DNA from: Actinomycetota bacterium
Lineage (GTDB): Bacteria > Actinomycetota > Actinomycetes > Actinomycetales > Kineosporiaceae
DNA: 33,600 nucleotides
Direction: 5' to 3'
Assembly: GCA_016213575.1 (NCBI GenBank)
Contig: JACRAB010000428.1
Coordinates: forward strand, 1 to 33,600
This document shows, one piece after another, positions 1 through 8,496 of this stretch (positions are counted from its first letter, which is position 1; every line of letters begins with the position of its first letter). The notes beneath the pieces were generated by a model. It did no database searches. It saw nothing but the letters and a program-made list of their open reading frames with translations, and had not been told where the DNA came from. Both the position numbers and the translations under genes were made by a program.

Positions 1-1
1 C

Positions 2-1555
2 GGCGGTGACGGGCAGGAGGCGATGCCCGGCGACCCGCTGCCGCAACCGGTCCGGGTCGCCGTCCGCAACGGTGGCGTGCTGCTGCCCGGCGCCGTCGTC
101 CGATTCGACGCGAGCGACGGCGGCAGGCTCGCTGCACCCGGCCCACCCACGAGCGCCGACCCCTCGACCCTCGTCGGGGTCACCGGCGCCGACGGGGTCG
201 CCCGGGTGCGCTGGCTGCCGCACCCCGCGGGACCGACGACCCAGACACTCACGGCCCGGCGCCTCGACGACCACGCGCAGCCCGTCGACGTCCCAGTCGT
301 CGTGACCGGCCGGCTCAGCGTGGCACGCGAGGTCGCCTGGGACCCCGACCCGAACTGCCGGCGGTTCGCGGGCACCCGCACCGTGCAGGACGCGCTGAGC
401 ACACTCGTCGCGCGCCGCGAGCTGCGCCTGCTCGGCGGTGACGGGCAGTCGGTGGGCAGCGCCGGCGCCGTCGTCCAGCGGCCGGTACGGGTCGTGGTGG
501 ACGACGGGTGCGGCCCGGTCGCCGGAGCGACGGTGCAGGTGCTGGCGGGCAACGAGTTCACCGGCTTCGGCCGGGTCGCGCCGGCGCGCGACGGCGACCT
601 CGCCCCGGCGACATTGGAGGGCACCGGCGCCACCGAACGGGCAGAGGTCACCACCGACCGGGACGGCGTCGCCGAGGTGTGGTGGCAGCCGTCGTTCGGG
701 AACGTCCGGTGGGCGACCCTGGACGCCGTCCTCGAACGGTCCGGCGACGCCCCGGTGCGGGTCACCGCCAACCTGGACATCGCCGGCGAGGGCGGGCGCA
801 CACCCGGCCTGCACATCCGGGGCCTGCGGCTGGGCGCAGAACTGCCGTTCACCAACGACGACGTCGTCGGCGTGGACGAGCTCGCGTCGGGGATCCTCGT
901 CGTGCTCGACGGTCCGGTCGCGGCCTCCAGCATCGTCGACAAGCCGGTGATCCGGGTGGAGCTCGACCTGCCCTACCCGATCGGGATCGAGCGAGAGGTG
1001 TGGGGGAGCGGCCCGGTCGGTACCCGGACGCTCACCCTGGACGGCACGCTGCGCCCGCGGGGCGAGTCGATCTTCTGGGTCCCCCGGCCGGAGACCCGGG
1101 TCTGGCTGCTCGAACGGCTGTTCCCCGTCCTGGCGGAGGTCGACGTCAAGGTGGTCCTCGGCCGCTACGTCCTCGACGGGTGGGCGATCGTGGCCGAGGA
1201 GGACCCGCGCCGGCATGTGAACACCCACGCGAACACCGTGGTCCTGGCCGCCATGGGCCGTACCCTGTTCGACCTGCCGACGGACGACGAGACAACCGGC
1301 GGGCAGTTCGTCCAGTGGTTCCACCTGATGCGCGACGTCCAGCGGGTCCGGATGGACCCGCCGGCCGTGACCGGACGGACCGCCGCGGTCGCACAGCGCG
1401 AGCTGGAGGCGGCCGGGCTCGTCGTAGAGGTCAGCACCGAACCGAACCCGGACGTGCGCAAGGGCCTCGTCGTCCGCACCGAACCCGCGGCCGGCACCGT
1501 CCTCGACCCGGGGTCGACGGTCCGGGTCGTCGTGTCCAGCGGCCGCGCGGGGTAG
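2..1555 (+). CDS. Ig-like repeat / PASTA protein of the eCIS locus (5' partial)
   Basis: The reading frame is open to the left edge, so the start lies outside the window. The ATG at 23 is probably internal, because the residues before it (GGDGQEAM) match an internal repeat, LLGGDGQSV, near nucleotides 430-450. After each GGDGQ comes a beta-rich Ig-like unit (PVRVAVRNGG and PVRVVVDDGC, then GADGVARVRW and DRDGVAEVWW), so at least two copies are present. A middle section of unknown type follows. The last about 62 residues form a PASTA domain (nucleotides about 1360-1546), beginning PPAVTGRTAAVAQRELEAAG and ending GSTVRVVVSSG. PASTA domains usually bind peptidoglycan or beta-lactam-like ligands. 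The stop is 2 bases before the ATG of the DUF4157 effector, so the two are probably co-translated. Likely role, inferred: surface-binding or structural component of the injection particle, or cargo adaptor. Ig-like and PASTA calls are by pattern only. Confidence 0.8.
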   Translation, partial: GGDGQEAMPGDPLPQPVRVAVRNGGVLLPGAVVRFDASDGGRLAAPGPPTSADPSTLVGVTGADGVARVRWLPHPAGPTTQTLTARRLDDHAQPVDVPVVVTGRLSVAREVAWDPDPNCRRFAGTRTVQDALSTLVARRELRLLGGDGQSVGSAGAVVQRPVRVVVDDGCGPVAGATVQVLAGNEFTGFGRVAPARDGDLAPATLEGTGATERAEVTTDRDGVAEVWWQPSFGNVRWATLDAVLERSGDAPVRVTANLDIAGEGGRTPGLHIRGLRLGAELPFTNDDVVGVDELASGILVVLDGPVAASSIVDKPVIRVELDLPYPIGIEREVWGSGPVGTRTLTLDGTLRPRGESIFWVPRPETRVWLLERLFPVLAEVDVKVVLGRYVLDGWAIVAEEDPRRHVNTHANTVVLAAMGRTLFDLPTDDETTGGQFVQWFHLMRDVQRVRMDPPAVTGRTAAVAQRELEAAGLVVEVSTEPNPDVRKGLVVRTEPAAGTVLDPGSTVRVVVSSGRAG

Positions 1556-1557
1556 CG

Positions 1558-4500
1558 ATGGGGCGAGCGGCGACCCGGGAGCGCGGCCCGGACGTCGACC
1601 CGGACGTCGGCCCTGCCACCAACAGGGACGCCGACCGGGGCGCCGGGCGACGCGTCGGCCGCGCTGGCGGGACGGGCACCGGGCCGGCCTTCGGCCCGGG
1701 ACACGACGTCGCGCGGTGCGCCGTCCGACCGGTCGTGCGACCGCTGCGCGCCACCGGTGTCAGCAGTCCCGGTGACGTGGCCGAAGTACACGCCGAGGCG
1801 CTGTCCCGCCGCGTCTTGCACGGCGCTGCGCCGCCGGTCGCGCCGGCCGCCGGGCCGCCGTCCAGCCGCGCCCTGCCGCTGGCCGCGACCACCCGGGCCG
1901 GCGGCGGCGACGCGTTCCGGGCCGGGCTGCCACCGGTGGTCAACCGGGTACTGGCCGCACCCTCCGGCGGGACGGCGATCCCCGCGACGGTCCGCCGCCG
2001 GGTGGAGCCGCATGTCGGCGTGGACCTCGGGGGCGTCCGGGTCCTGACCGGGCCGCGGGCGTCAGCGGCCGCGGCGAGCATCGGGGCCCGGGCCTTCACC
2101 GCGGGCTCGACGATCGTCCTGGGCCGCGGGCAGTCCGCCCACGACACGGGCCTGATGGCGCACGAGGCGGCACACGTCGCGCAGAACGCACGCGCCCCGG
2201 CCGGGTTCGACGTCCACCGCGCCACCATCATGCGCGACGTCACCGACCTCCTGCCGTCACTGCCCGACCTGCCCGACCTGTCGGTCACCGACGTCATCCC
2301 GCAGTCCGTGCTGGACGCCGTCACGAACGCGGTCCGGTCGCTGCCGGGCTGGACGCTGCTGACCCAGGTGATCGGGACCGACCCGCTCACCGGGACACCG
2401 GTCGAGGCCCAACCGCAGGCGATGCTCGACGAGCTGCTCACCTACGGCCCGTTCGGAGCCGCCGTCGGACAGGCACTGCAGGCGATGGACTCCCTCGACG
2501 CGGTCGCTTCGGTGGTCACCGAGAGCCTGGGCCGCTACGGGTTGACCCTGTCCCGGCTCGAGGCCGACATCGACGCCGCCTGGGCCCAGTTCAGCGTGCT
2601 CAACGGCATCGACGACAACGTGGCAATCGTCGAGGGGGTGGTCGAACGGCTGCTCGCCGACGTCCGCCGGTTCGTCACCGACCTCACCGAACGCATCCTC
2701 GCCATCGTCCGTGACGCCGTCCTCGACCTCGTGGAAGGCCTGCTCACCAGCGACTCCGCGCTCGGCCCCGTGTGGTCGCTCGCCACGAAGGTGTTCCACC
2801 ACGACCCGTTACGCGGCGTCCCGGTCGAGGCTGCGACCGTCGACATCCTCGCCGAGTTCCTGCACCTCATCGGACAGGACGGCGCCCTGGAGCAGATGCG
2901 TGAGCGCGGCACCCTGCAGCAGACCGCGGACTGGCTCGACACCCAGTTCGCGACCTTCCTCGGACTGCTCGACCAGGCCACCTCGCTGTTCACCGACGCG
3001 TGGGCGGCCATCCAACCCGAGAACCTCGCCCAGCTGCCCGAAACCCTGCCGGACCTGGCGATGCGCGAGCTGGCGCTCGTCGCCGGCGTCGGCGCGTTCG
3101 CCGGGACCGTGCTGCTCGAGGTCGTCGCGCGCGTCAAGCACTCACTGCTGGGGATGCTCAGCGAGCACGCGTACGCCATTCCCGGCTTCCGGATGGTCTC
3201 GGTGGTCATCGGGCACAACCCGTTCACCGGCGAGCCCGTGCCGCTCACCGCGGAGAACCTCATCGGCGGCTTCATCACCCTGCTGCCCGGCGGGGAGTCG
3301 ACGTACCAGGAGCTGACGACCAGCGGAGTGATCCCGGAGGCAGCGGCCAGGATCGAGTCCGCGCTGGCCGAGCTCGGCATCACCCCCGAGCTGGTCACCT
3401 CGACCTTCCTCGGCCTGTGGGACGCCCTCGGGCTCGAAGACCTGCTCGACCCGGTCGCCGCCTTCGACCGGGTGGTGGCCCTCTTCGGCGACCCCGTGCT
3501 GCGGATCCTGAAGTTCGTCACGGTCGTCGTCCAGGTCGTCGTCGAGATGGTCCTGCGGCTGATGGGCTTCCCCGTCGAGCTCCTCGCGCACGTCATTGCC
3601 GAGACGACGTCGGCGATCCACGACATCCGCGACGACCCGGTCGGCTTCCTGCGTAACCTGTTGCTGGCGCTCAAGAGCGGTCTGCAGTCGTTCTTCGAGA
3701 ACATCGGCGACTACCTCGCGGGCGGTGTCGTCGACTGGCTGTTCCATGGCCTGGGCAAGCTCGGCATCACCATCCCGCAGGACCTCACCATGGCCTCGAT
3801 CATGGGGCTCGTCCTCGACGTCCTCGGGCTGTCCGTCGACTTCCTCTGGCAGAAACTCGGCGAGCACCTCGACGAGGATCGGGTCGCCGCGATCCGCGAG
3901 AACCTCGACACCCTCGGCGGGGTCTGGTCCTTCGTCCGGGACGTCCAGGAGCGCGGCATCATCGCCATCTGGGAGTACGTCCAGTCCCAGCTCGGCATGC
4001 TCTGGGAGACCATCCTCGAGATCGCGATGAAGTGGATCCTCGAGACGCTCGTCGTGCAGGGCACGATCAAGCTGCTCGCGTTCCTCGACCCGACGTTCAT
4101 CATGTCGATCGTCAACGGCTGCATCGCGTTCTACCAGGGCGTCATGTCGACCATCGAGTACATCCGCGAGATCCTCGAGATCGTCGACCTGTACGTGTCG
4201 ACCATCGCCTCCGTCGCCCGCGGCGACATCGCTCCCGGCGCCGAGATGATCGAGCGCGGCTTCGCCGCCGCCGTCCCGGTCGCGATCGGCTTCCTCGCCG
4301 CCCAGGTCGGGCTCGGCAATGTCCCGGACAAGATCGCCGAGATCATCCTCGGGGTGCGTGAGGTCGTCGAGGCGGCGATCGACTGGTTGATCGAGCAAGC
4401 GTTGTCGATGGGACGGGCTGTCTTGGACGCGCTGAACGGTGTTCCCAGCTCCGGGCCCGACGCAGAGGAACTGTCACCGATCGGAGGGGGCGAGGCTGCG

Positions 4501-5340
4501 GTGGCACTGACAACCGAAAGCCGCGAGCGGCTCTATGCCGATGTCAGCTCGGCAATGGCGCAGCGCTCCTCGACCGTCGAGAGTGTGGATGCAGCTCGAG
4601 CGCTGCTGAGTGCGACTCTTGCACAGTTCCAGCCCAGGGGCTTGAAGGGCTTGACCCTGAGCATCGCCGACGAGGCCAAGCCATGGGACATGGAGGTCGA
4701 GGCCCACGCGTCGCCCGGCAAGGGGATCGGGCGGCTGAGCGTCGATGATCGCATCCGCCTCAGTGACCTTCAGTTCAACTTCGGAACGACCCTCATCGCA
4801 TCGCTCAACGGGACCTCGCTCGGGGTGTACCGCGCCGGTGGCGAGGATCCCGCGGCGGCTGCGGGCGACCACCGGATCCACGCGGAACAGTGGTTCCTCA
4901 CCGACCTCAGTACAAGCATCTTGTCGTGGCTGGCCTCGTACGGGTCACGAGGCAGCACGAACACTCTGATGTTGAGGATCACACGGTCGCCCTGTTCGGC
5001 GTGTATGGATCGCATCGTTCGCGCCGTGGGCCGGTATCGCGAACTCGGGTACTCGATTGACCTGCGGTTGGAGGTGGCCTCTGTTCACCGGGAGAACACT
5101 GTCCAGGGGATCGCAGACTTCCTGTTCCTGCGCGAGCTGGGCGACCACGGCGTGACTATTGCAGCGCTGGAGCTCCTTGACCCGCACGTCCTGGCCGACG
5201 TCGGCTTCGAACCTCACGAAATCACGGCCATCACCGGTGACCCTCAACTGCGGGCGATCCTCGAACGTCGCATCGGCCAGGTGAGGCGACTGCTCGCCGC
5301 CTACGACGTGCTGGCGGTGTGGTCGGGGAGTTCGCAGTAG
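1558..5340 (+). CDS. eCIS-associated DUF4157 effector with C-terminal deaminase-fold toxin domain
   Basis: The ATG at 1558 directly follows the upstream stop. The frame is open further upstream, but that part lies under the previous gene. Product 1260 residues. Residues 1-130 are a charged, disordered leader. Residues about 140-215 are DUF4157, with a metalloprotease-like HEAAH at 202-206 preceded by GARAFTAGSTIVLGRGQ. Such domains head many eCIS-associated toxins. Residues about 266-680 hold three units of about 140 residues, each opening with D/N-P-L/F-x-G-x-P-V (D275, D416, N554). Long hydrophobic helices run to about 950. The tail carries HAE (H1108, E1110) and PCSAC (C1146, C1149), the zinc-site signature of the cytidine deaminase fold used by nucleic-acid deaminase toxins. 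Codon choice loosens (more A/T third bases) from about 4380, just before the tail, as expected of an exchangeable toxin tip. Inferred role: cargo loaded in the particle that edits bases in a target cell. No immunity gene is apparent beside it. Confidence 0.85.
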   Translation: MGRAATRERGPDVDPDVGPATNRDADRGAGRRVGRAGGTGTGPAFGPGHDVARCAVRPVVRPLRATGVSSPGDVAEVHAEALSRRVLHGAAPPVAPAAGPPSSRALPLAATTRAGGGDAFRAGLPPVVNRVLAAPSGGTAIPATVRRRVEPHVGVDLGGVRVLTGPRASAAAASIGARAFTAGSTIVLGRGQSAHDTGLMAHEAAHVAQNARAPAGFDVHRATIMRDVTDLLPSLPDLPDLSVTDVIPQSVLDAVTNAVRSLPGWTLLTQVIGTDPLTGTPVEAQPQAMLDELLTYGPFGAAVGQALQAMDSLDAVASVVTESLGRYGLTLSRLEADIDAAWAQFSVLNGIDDNVAIVEGVVERLLADVRRFVTDLTERILAIVRDAVLDLVEGLLTSDSALGPVWSLATKVFHHDPLRGVPVEAATVDILAEFLHLIGQDGALEQMRERGTLQQTADWLDTQFATFLGLLDQATSLFTDAWAAIQPENLAQLPETLPDLAMRELALVAGVGAFAGTVLLEVVARVKHSLLGMLSEHAYAIPGFRMVSVVIGHNPFTGEPVPLTAENLIGGFITLLPGGESTYQELTTSGVIPEAAARIESALAELGITPELVTSTFLGLWDALGLEDLLDPVAAFDRVVALFGDPVLRILKFVTVVVQVVVEMVLRLMGFPVELLAHVIAETTSAIHDIRDDPVGFLRNLLLALKSGLQSFFENIGDYLAGGVVDWLFHGLGKLGITIPQDLTMASIMGLVLDVLGLSVDFLWQKLGEHLDEDRVAAIRENLDTLGGVWSFVRDVQERGIIAIWEYVQSQLGMLWETILEIAMKWILETLVVQGTIKLLAFLDPTFIMSIVNGCIAFYQGVMSTIEYIREILEIVDLYVSTIASVARGDIAPGAEMIERGFAAAVPVAIGFLAAQVGLGNVPDKIAEIILGVREVVEAAIDWLIEQALSMGRAVLDALNGVPSSGPDAEELSPIGGGEAAVALTTESRERLYADVSSAMAQRSSTVESVDAARALLSATLAQFQPRGLKGLTLSIADEAKPWDMEVEAHASPGKGIGRLSVDDRIRLSDLQFNFGTTLIASLNGTSLGVYRAGGEDPAAAAGDHRIHAEQWFLTDLSTSILSWLASYGSRGSTNTLMLRITRSPCSACMDRIVRAVGRYRELGYSIDLRLEVASVHRENTVQGIADFLFLRELGDHGVTIAALELLDPHVLADVGFEPHEITAITGDPQLRAILERRIGQVRRLLAAYDVLAVWSGSSQ

Positions 5341-5347
5341 AGCCGGT

Positions 5348-7240
5348 TCAGCGTGAGGCCGCGGTGCGGCCGTACTTGGCAAGCTCCCACTTGGTGGCGG
5401 CAGCGACATCGCCAGCGTCTACGACACCGCGTGCTGCGCCCAGGTATGCGGCGGTGAGCGCAGCCGCAGCAATCCCACCGCCGGTCAGGTCGACGGCGGC
5501 GAGCGAGGGGATACTGATGTCGGCGGTGGGCGTGTTCCTTGGGAACGCGCGGTGCCACAGCTCCTCGCGCGCGGCAGCGTCTGGATAGGGGAACGACACG
5601 ACGACTCGTAGCCGACGCAGGAACGCCGGGTCGAGCGCGTTCCGCGCGTTGGTCGTGAGGATCGCCAGCCCGCGGAAGGACTCCACTCTCTGCAACAGGT
5701 AGCCGACCTCGAGGTTGGCGTAGCGGTCGTGGCTGTCGCGGACCTCGGTCCGGCGTCCGAACAGCGTGTCGGCCTCGTCGAAGAGCAGCACGGCGCCGCT
5801 GTCCTCGGCAGTGTCGAACAGGCGCGCGAGGTGCTTCTCGGTCTCGCCGATGTACTTGCTCACCACCTGGCTGAGGTCGATGACGAGCAGGTCGAGGCCG
5901 AGCTCGCCCGCGACCACTTCGGCCGCGAGGGTCTTGCCGGTGCCGCTGGCCCCGGCGAACAACGCAGCCGTCCCCAGGCCTCTGCCGTTGCCGGCGGCGA
6001 AACCCCACGTCTCGTTGACCGTCGTCCGGTGCCGGACCGAGTCGACGAGGCCGTGGAGCTGGGCGAGCTGGCCCGGTGGCAGCACGAGGTCGTCCCACAC
6101 GTGGTGCGGCTCGACGAGGCGCGCGAGCCCTCCGAACCCGCGACGGGCCCGCTCCCGGCAGGCGACCCACAGCGGCCGGTTGGGTGCGGTGGCCGCGGCA
6201 GCCGCCTCCAGTTCCGCCACGGGAAGGTCGAATGCCGCTGCGGCGGCGTGGATCTCGTCCGGGGCGGCCAGTAGCCGGGCCGGCCGGGACCGCCCGGGTT
6301 GACGGCGTTGCGGGGTTCGACGAGCCAGACATGCCGCCAGCGCCGACGCCCGCTCGGCGACGGGCAGCCGCGGCACCTCCACCATGACGACCCCGGGCCG
6401 CGCCGGACCGCCGAGAACGACGGCCGGTGCGTCAATCGTGGCCACAGCGCGTGCTGCCCACGGTGCCGCCTCGTCGCCGGAGTCGAACGCCCAGGCCGCG
6501 CCGGCGAGCACCGACTCGCGTTCCAGCAGGCGCAGCAACCGCTCCCGGTCCTCGGGCTGCCTCGGCAGGTCGGTGGTCGCCAGGGTGAGCAGGTTCCGGC
6601 CGAGGGCTTTCGCCGCGGCCGCGGCGACCGGTGGGAGGTTCGCCGGCTGTGGTCCCCGCAGGACGACGCCGCTGCCGGACTCCCAAGCTGCAGCCACCCG
6701 GGCGGCGGCGTCCACGAGGGAAGGAGCCGGAACCCGCAACGGCTCGACCGGCCGGGCCAGGGCGGCGACGTCGGGGTCGAGGTAGCCGACGTCGAGCAGG
6801 TGGTGGAGCACCCGTTCGTCGACGACGAGCGGACTCCGGGAGGGCGACGTCGGGTCGAGCAGCCGGACGAGCTGCCAGCGGCGCAGTGGGGCGGCCGGGG
6901 TGAGGGCGCTCCAGTGCGCGCCGGGCAGCAATCGCAACGCGAGGCCGAAGCTGGGGTGCGGGGACCCGGAGGCGGCCACGAGCTCGGTGGCGATGTCGCC
7001 GACGAGCTCGGGTCCGGCGGCGAGCAGGAGGACCGACCGCTCGAAGCCGGTCAGCCCGAACCCCTTGGCCACCTCGTCAAGGGGGTACGGGCCGCCTGGT
7101 TCGGCAACAGCCTCGGCGTCTGCCGGCTCTCCCGCGGTCTTGGCTGCCGGCGGCGCTGCAGGTTCCCCGCGCAGCAGACAGCGCAGCGTGTCCAGCTCCG
7201 CGAGAAGGGGCCGGACCGCCGCGTCGCCGCCGGAGCTCAC
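5348..7240 (-). CDS. AAA+ ATPase of the eCIS operon
   Basis: 630 residues from a GTG at 7240, which overlaps the TGA of the preceding gene as GTGA. The frame is open much further upstream, but that would run through other genes. The C-terminal half is a classic AAA+ module: Walker A GASGTGKT (K436), Walker B LLFDEAD (D488, E489), sensor-1 LTTNARNALDPAFLRRLR with the likely arginine finger, and a C-terminal helical lid. The N-terminal 350 residues match the long, weakly conserved front part seen in eCIS ATPases (Pvc15/Afp15 type). That family is known to be needed for particle assembly or cargo handling. It is the last gene of the leftward operon and ends 7 bases from the stop of the convergent effector gene. 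Confidence 0.9.
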   Translation of the reverse strand: MSSGGDAAVRPLLAELDTLRCLLRGEPAAPPAAKTAGEPADAEAVAEPGGPYPLDEVAKGFGLTGFERSVLLLAAGPELVGDIATELVAASGSPHPSFGLALRLLPGAHWSALTPAAPLRRWQLVRLLDPTSPSRSPLVVDERVLHHLLDVGYLDPDVAALARPVEPLRVPAPSLVDAAARVAAAWESGSGVVLRGPQPANLPPVAAAAAKALGRNLLTLATTDLPRQPEDRERLLRLLERESVLAGAAWAFDSGDEAAPWAARAVATIDAPAVVLGGPARPGVVMVEVPRLPVAERASALAACLARRTPQRRQPGRSRPARLLAAPDEIHAAAAAFDLPVAELEAAAAATAPNRPLWVACRERARRGFGGLARLVEPHHVWDDLVLPPGQLAQLHGLVDSVRHRTTVNETWGFAAGNGRGLGTAALFAGASGTGKTLAAEVVAGELGLDLLVIDLSQVVSKYIGETEKHLARLFDTAEDSGAVLLFDEADTLFGRRTEVRDSHDRYANLEVGYLLQRVESFRGLAILTTNARNALDPAFLRRLRVVVSFPYPDAAAREELWHRAFPRNTPTADISIPSLAAVDLTGGGIAAAALTAAYLGAARGVVDAGDVAAATKWELAKYGRTAASR

Positions 7241-8496
7241 GGAACCTCGAGGTTCGGCGTGCCGTAGGACTCGCCGACCAGTCCCGGCAGGCTCTGGACG
7301 CCGTCCACCTGGATGCGCACCAGCCAGGTCCCGCTGAGCAGGTCGGCGCGCGGCAGCGTGACCGTCGGCAGCGGCGCCTGCGCGGACGACACCGGTGGAA
7401 GGACGAGCGTGAGCTGGTTCGTCGCGGTCGGGCCGGCGTCGTCGAGCCGTGTCAGCAGCACGCTCACCTTCTGCCCGGCCCGCAGCGGCGGGGTGACGGT
7501 GAGCGTCGCGGAGGTCGCGTCGACGGTGCCTACGGCGACGGTGGGCCGGACGAGCAGCGGCACGCTGTTCGAGGTGGCGGTCACCCGGGCCGGGGGCGTG
7601 CCGGCAGGACCGGCGAGGCTGCGGTGGCGGACGGCCATGGCGTGCAGCCCGGCGGGGACGGCGTCGTCGACGACCACTCGGACGGCGTCCGTCCGCCCGC
7701 CCGGCAGGGCGTCGAGCTCGGTGGGGCCGACGACGACACGCATCGTGCCCGCCACGGCCGGGACGAGGCCGCTGCCGGTGACGAGCAGCTCGGTGCCCGT
7801 GGCGACGGGCTGGTCCGAGGGCTCGGTCACGACGGCGTCGACGCGCGGCGGCGCGTAGGGGCTGACCCCGATCGAGCGCTGCAGCACGGGCAGGGCTGCC
7901 GTCGGGGCGACGTCCGCGCTGACGAGCACCACGGTGGCGAGGTAGGTCTGTGAGAGCAGGTAGGGCGCGTCGAGCACGCCCCAGAGCTTCGACATCTCCT
8001 CCAGCGACAGCGGGACGGGGGAGAGCTTGACCAGCTCGACCTCGTCCGCGAGGTCGGAGTCGGCGAGGAACGCGGTGTCGGTGTCGTCGGCGTACAGGTC
8101 CAGGGCAGCGGTCACGACGTCCCGGGTCAGCGCGGACGTCGTCTTCAGCGCGACGGCCACCCGGCCCAGCAGCCGCTGCGGTTCCAGCCGGGTGTCGTCG
8201 CCGTAGCAGGTCACGAGGTAGTGCAAGTCGACCGCGGCGACCGGACGTGCGGTGAGCGAGCCGTCGCTGCGCCGGGTCGGCAGGTCGTCGAGGTTCCAGG
8301 CGTGGTTGGGGGTCACGAGGAAGCAGAACACGTTGATCCCGGCCGATCCCGCGACGTCCGAGGTCGCGAGGTTGCTCGGGTGCAGGGTCGTGACCGAGGC
8401 GCCGCCGACCTGCCCGACCCGGGTCGTCTCCAGCGACCGGTCCAGGACGTAGCGTAGGGTCGACGTCACCGCCGCGACCGCCAGGGAGTTGCTCAT
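7237..8496 (-). CDS. DUF4255 / Pvc16-like tube-terminating cap protein
   Basis: 419 residues starting MSNSLAVAAVTSTLRYVLD, with the ATG at 8496 overlapping the upstream TGA as ATGA. Residues about 8-190 fit DUF4255 (Pvc16_N), with conserved stretches such as INVFCFLVTPNHAWN, VDLHYLVTCYGDD and SLEEMSKLWGVLDAPYLLS. Residues about 215-300 look like an IPT/TIG Ig-like fold (GTELLVTGSGLVP), and a further beta-rich segment completes the protein. In Afp and PVC particles the Pvc16/Afp16 protein caps the tube and sheath at the tip distal to the baseplate and limits length. Its place between accessory genes and the ATPase agrees with other eCIS operons. No signal peptide, as expected for a cytoplasmically assembled particle. 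Confidence 0.88.
   Translation of the reverse strand: MSNSLAVAAVTSTLRYVLDRSLETTRVGQVGGASVTTLHPSNLATSDVAGSAGINVFCFLVTPNHAWNLDDLPTRRSDGSLTARPVAAVDLHYLVTCYGDDTRLEPQRLLGRVAVALKTTSALTRDVVTAALDLYADDTDTAFLADSDLADEVELVKLSPVPLSLEEMSKLWGVLDAPYLLSQTYLATVVLVSADVAPTAALPVLQRSIGVSPYAPPRVDAVVTEPSDQPVATGTELLVTGSGLVPAVAGTMRVVVGPTELDALPGGRTDAVRVVVDDAVPAGLHAMAVRHRSLAGPAGTPPARVTATSNSVPLLVRPTVAVGTVDATSATLTVTPPLRAGQKVSVLLTRLDDAGPTATNQLTLVLPPVSSAQAPLPTVTLPRADLLSGTWLVRIQVDGVQSLPGLVGESYGTPNLEVP

Noticed and set aside
508-1557. N-terminal extension of the effector frame upstream of 1558
   Set aside because: It overlaps the Ig-like/PASTA gene in another frame and is Arg/Gly/Pro-rich, a typical shadow of GC-rich coding DNA. 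The DUF4157 protein starts naturally at 1558.
3142-4398. 418-residue minus-strand ORF under the effector
   Set aside because: Asp/Glu/Leu/Arg repeats produced by reading GAC/CTC-rich codons backward. No domain and no ribosome site.
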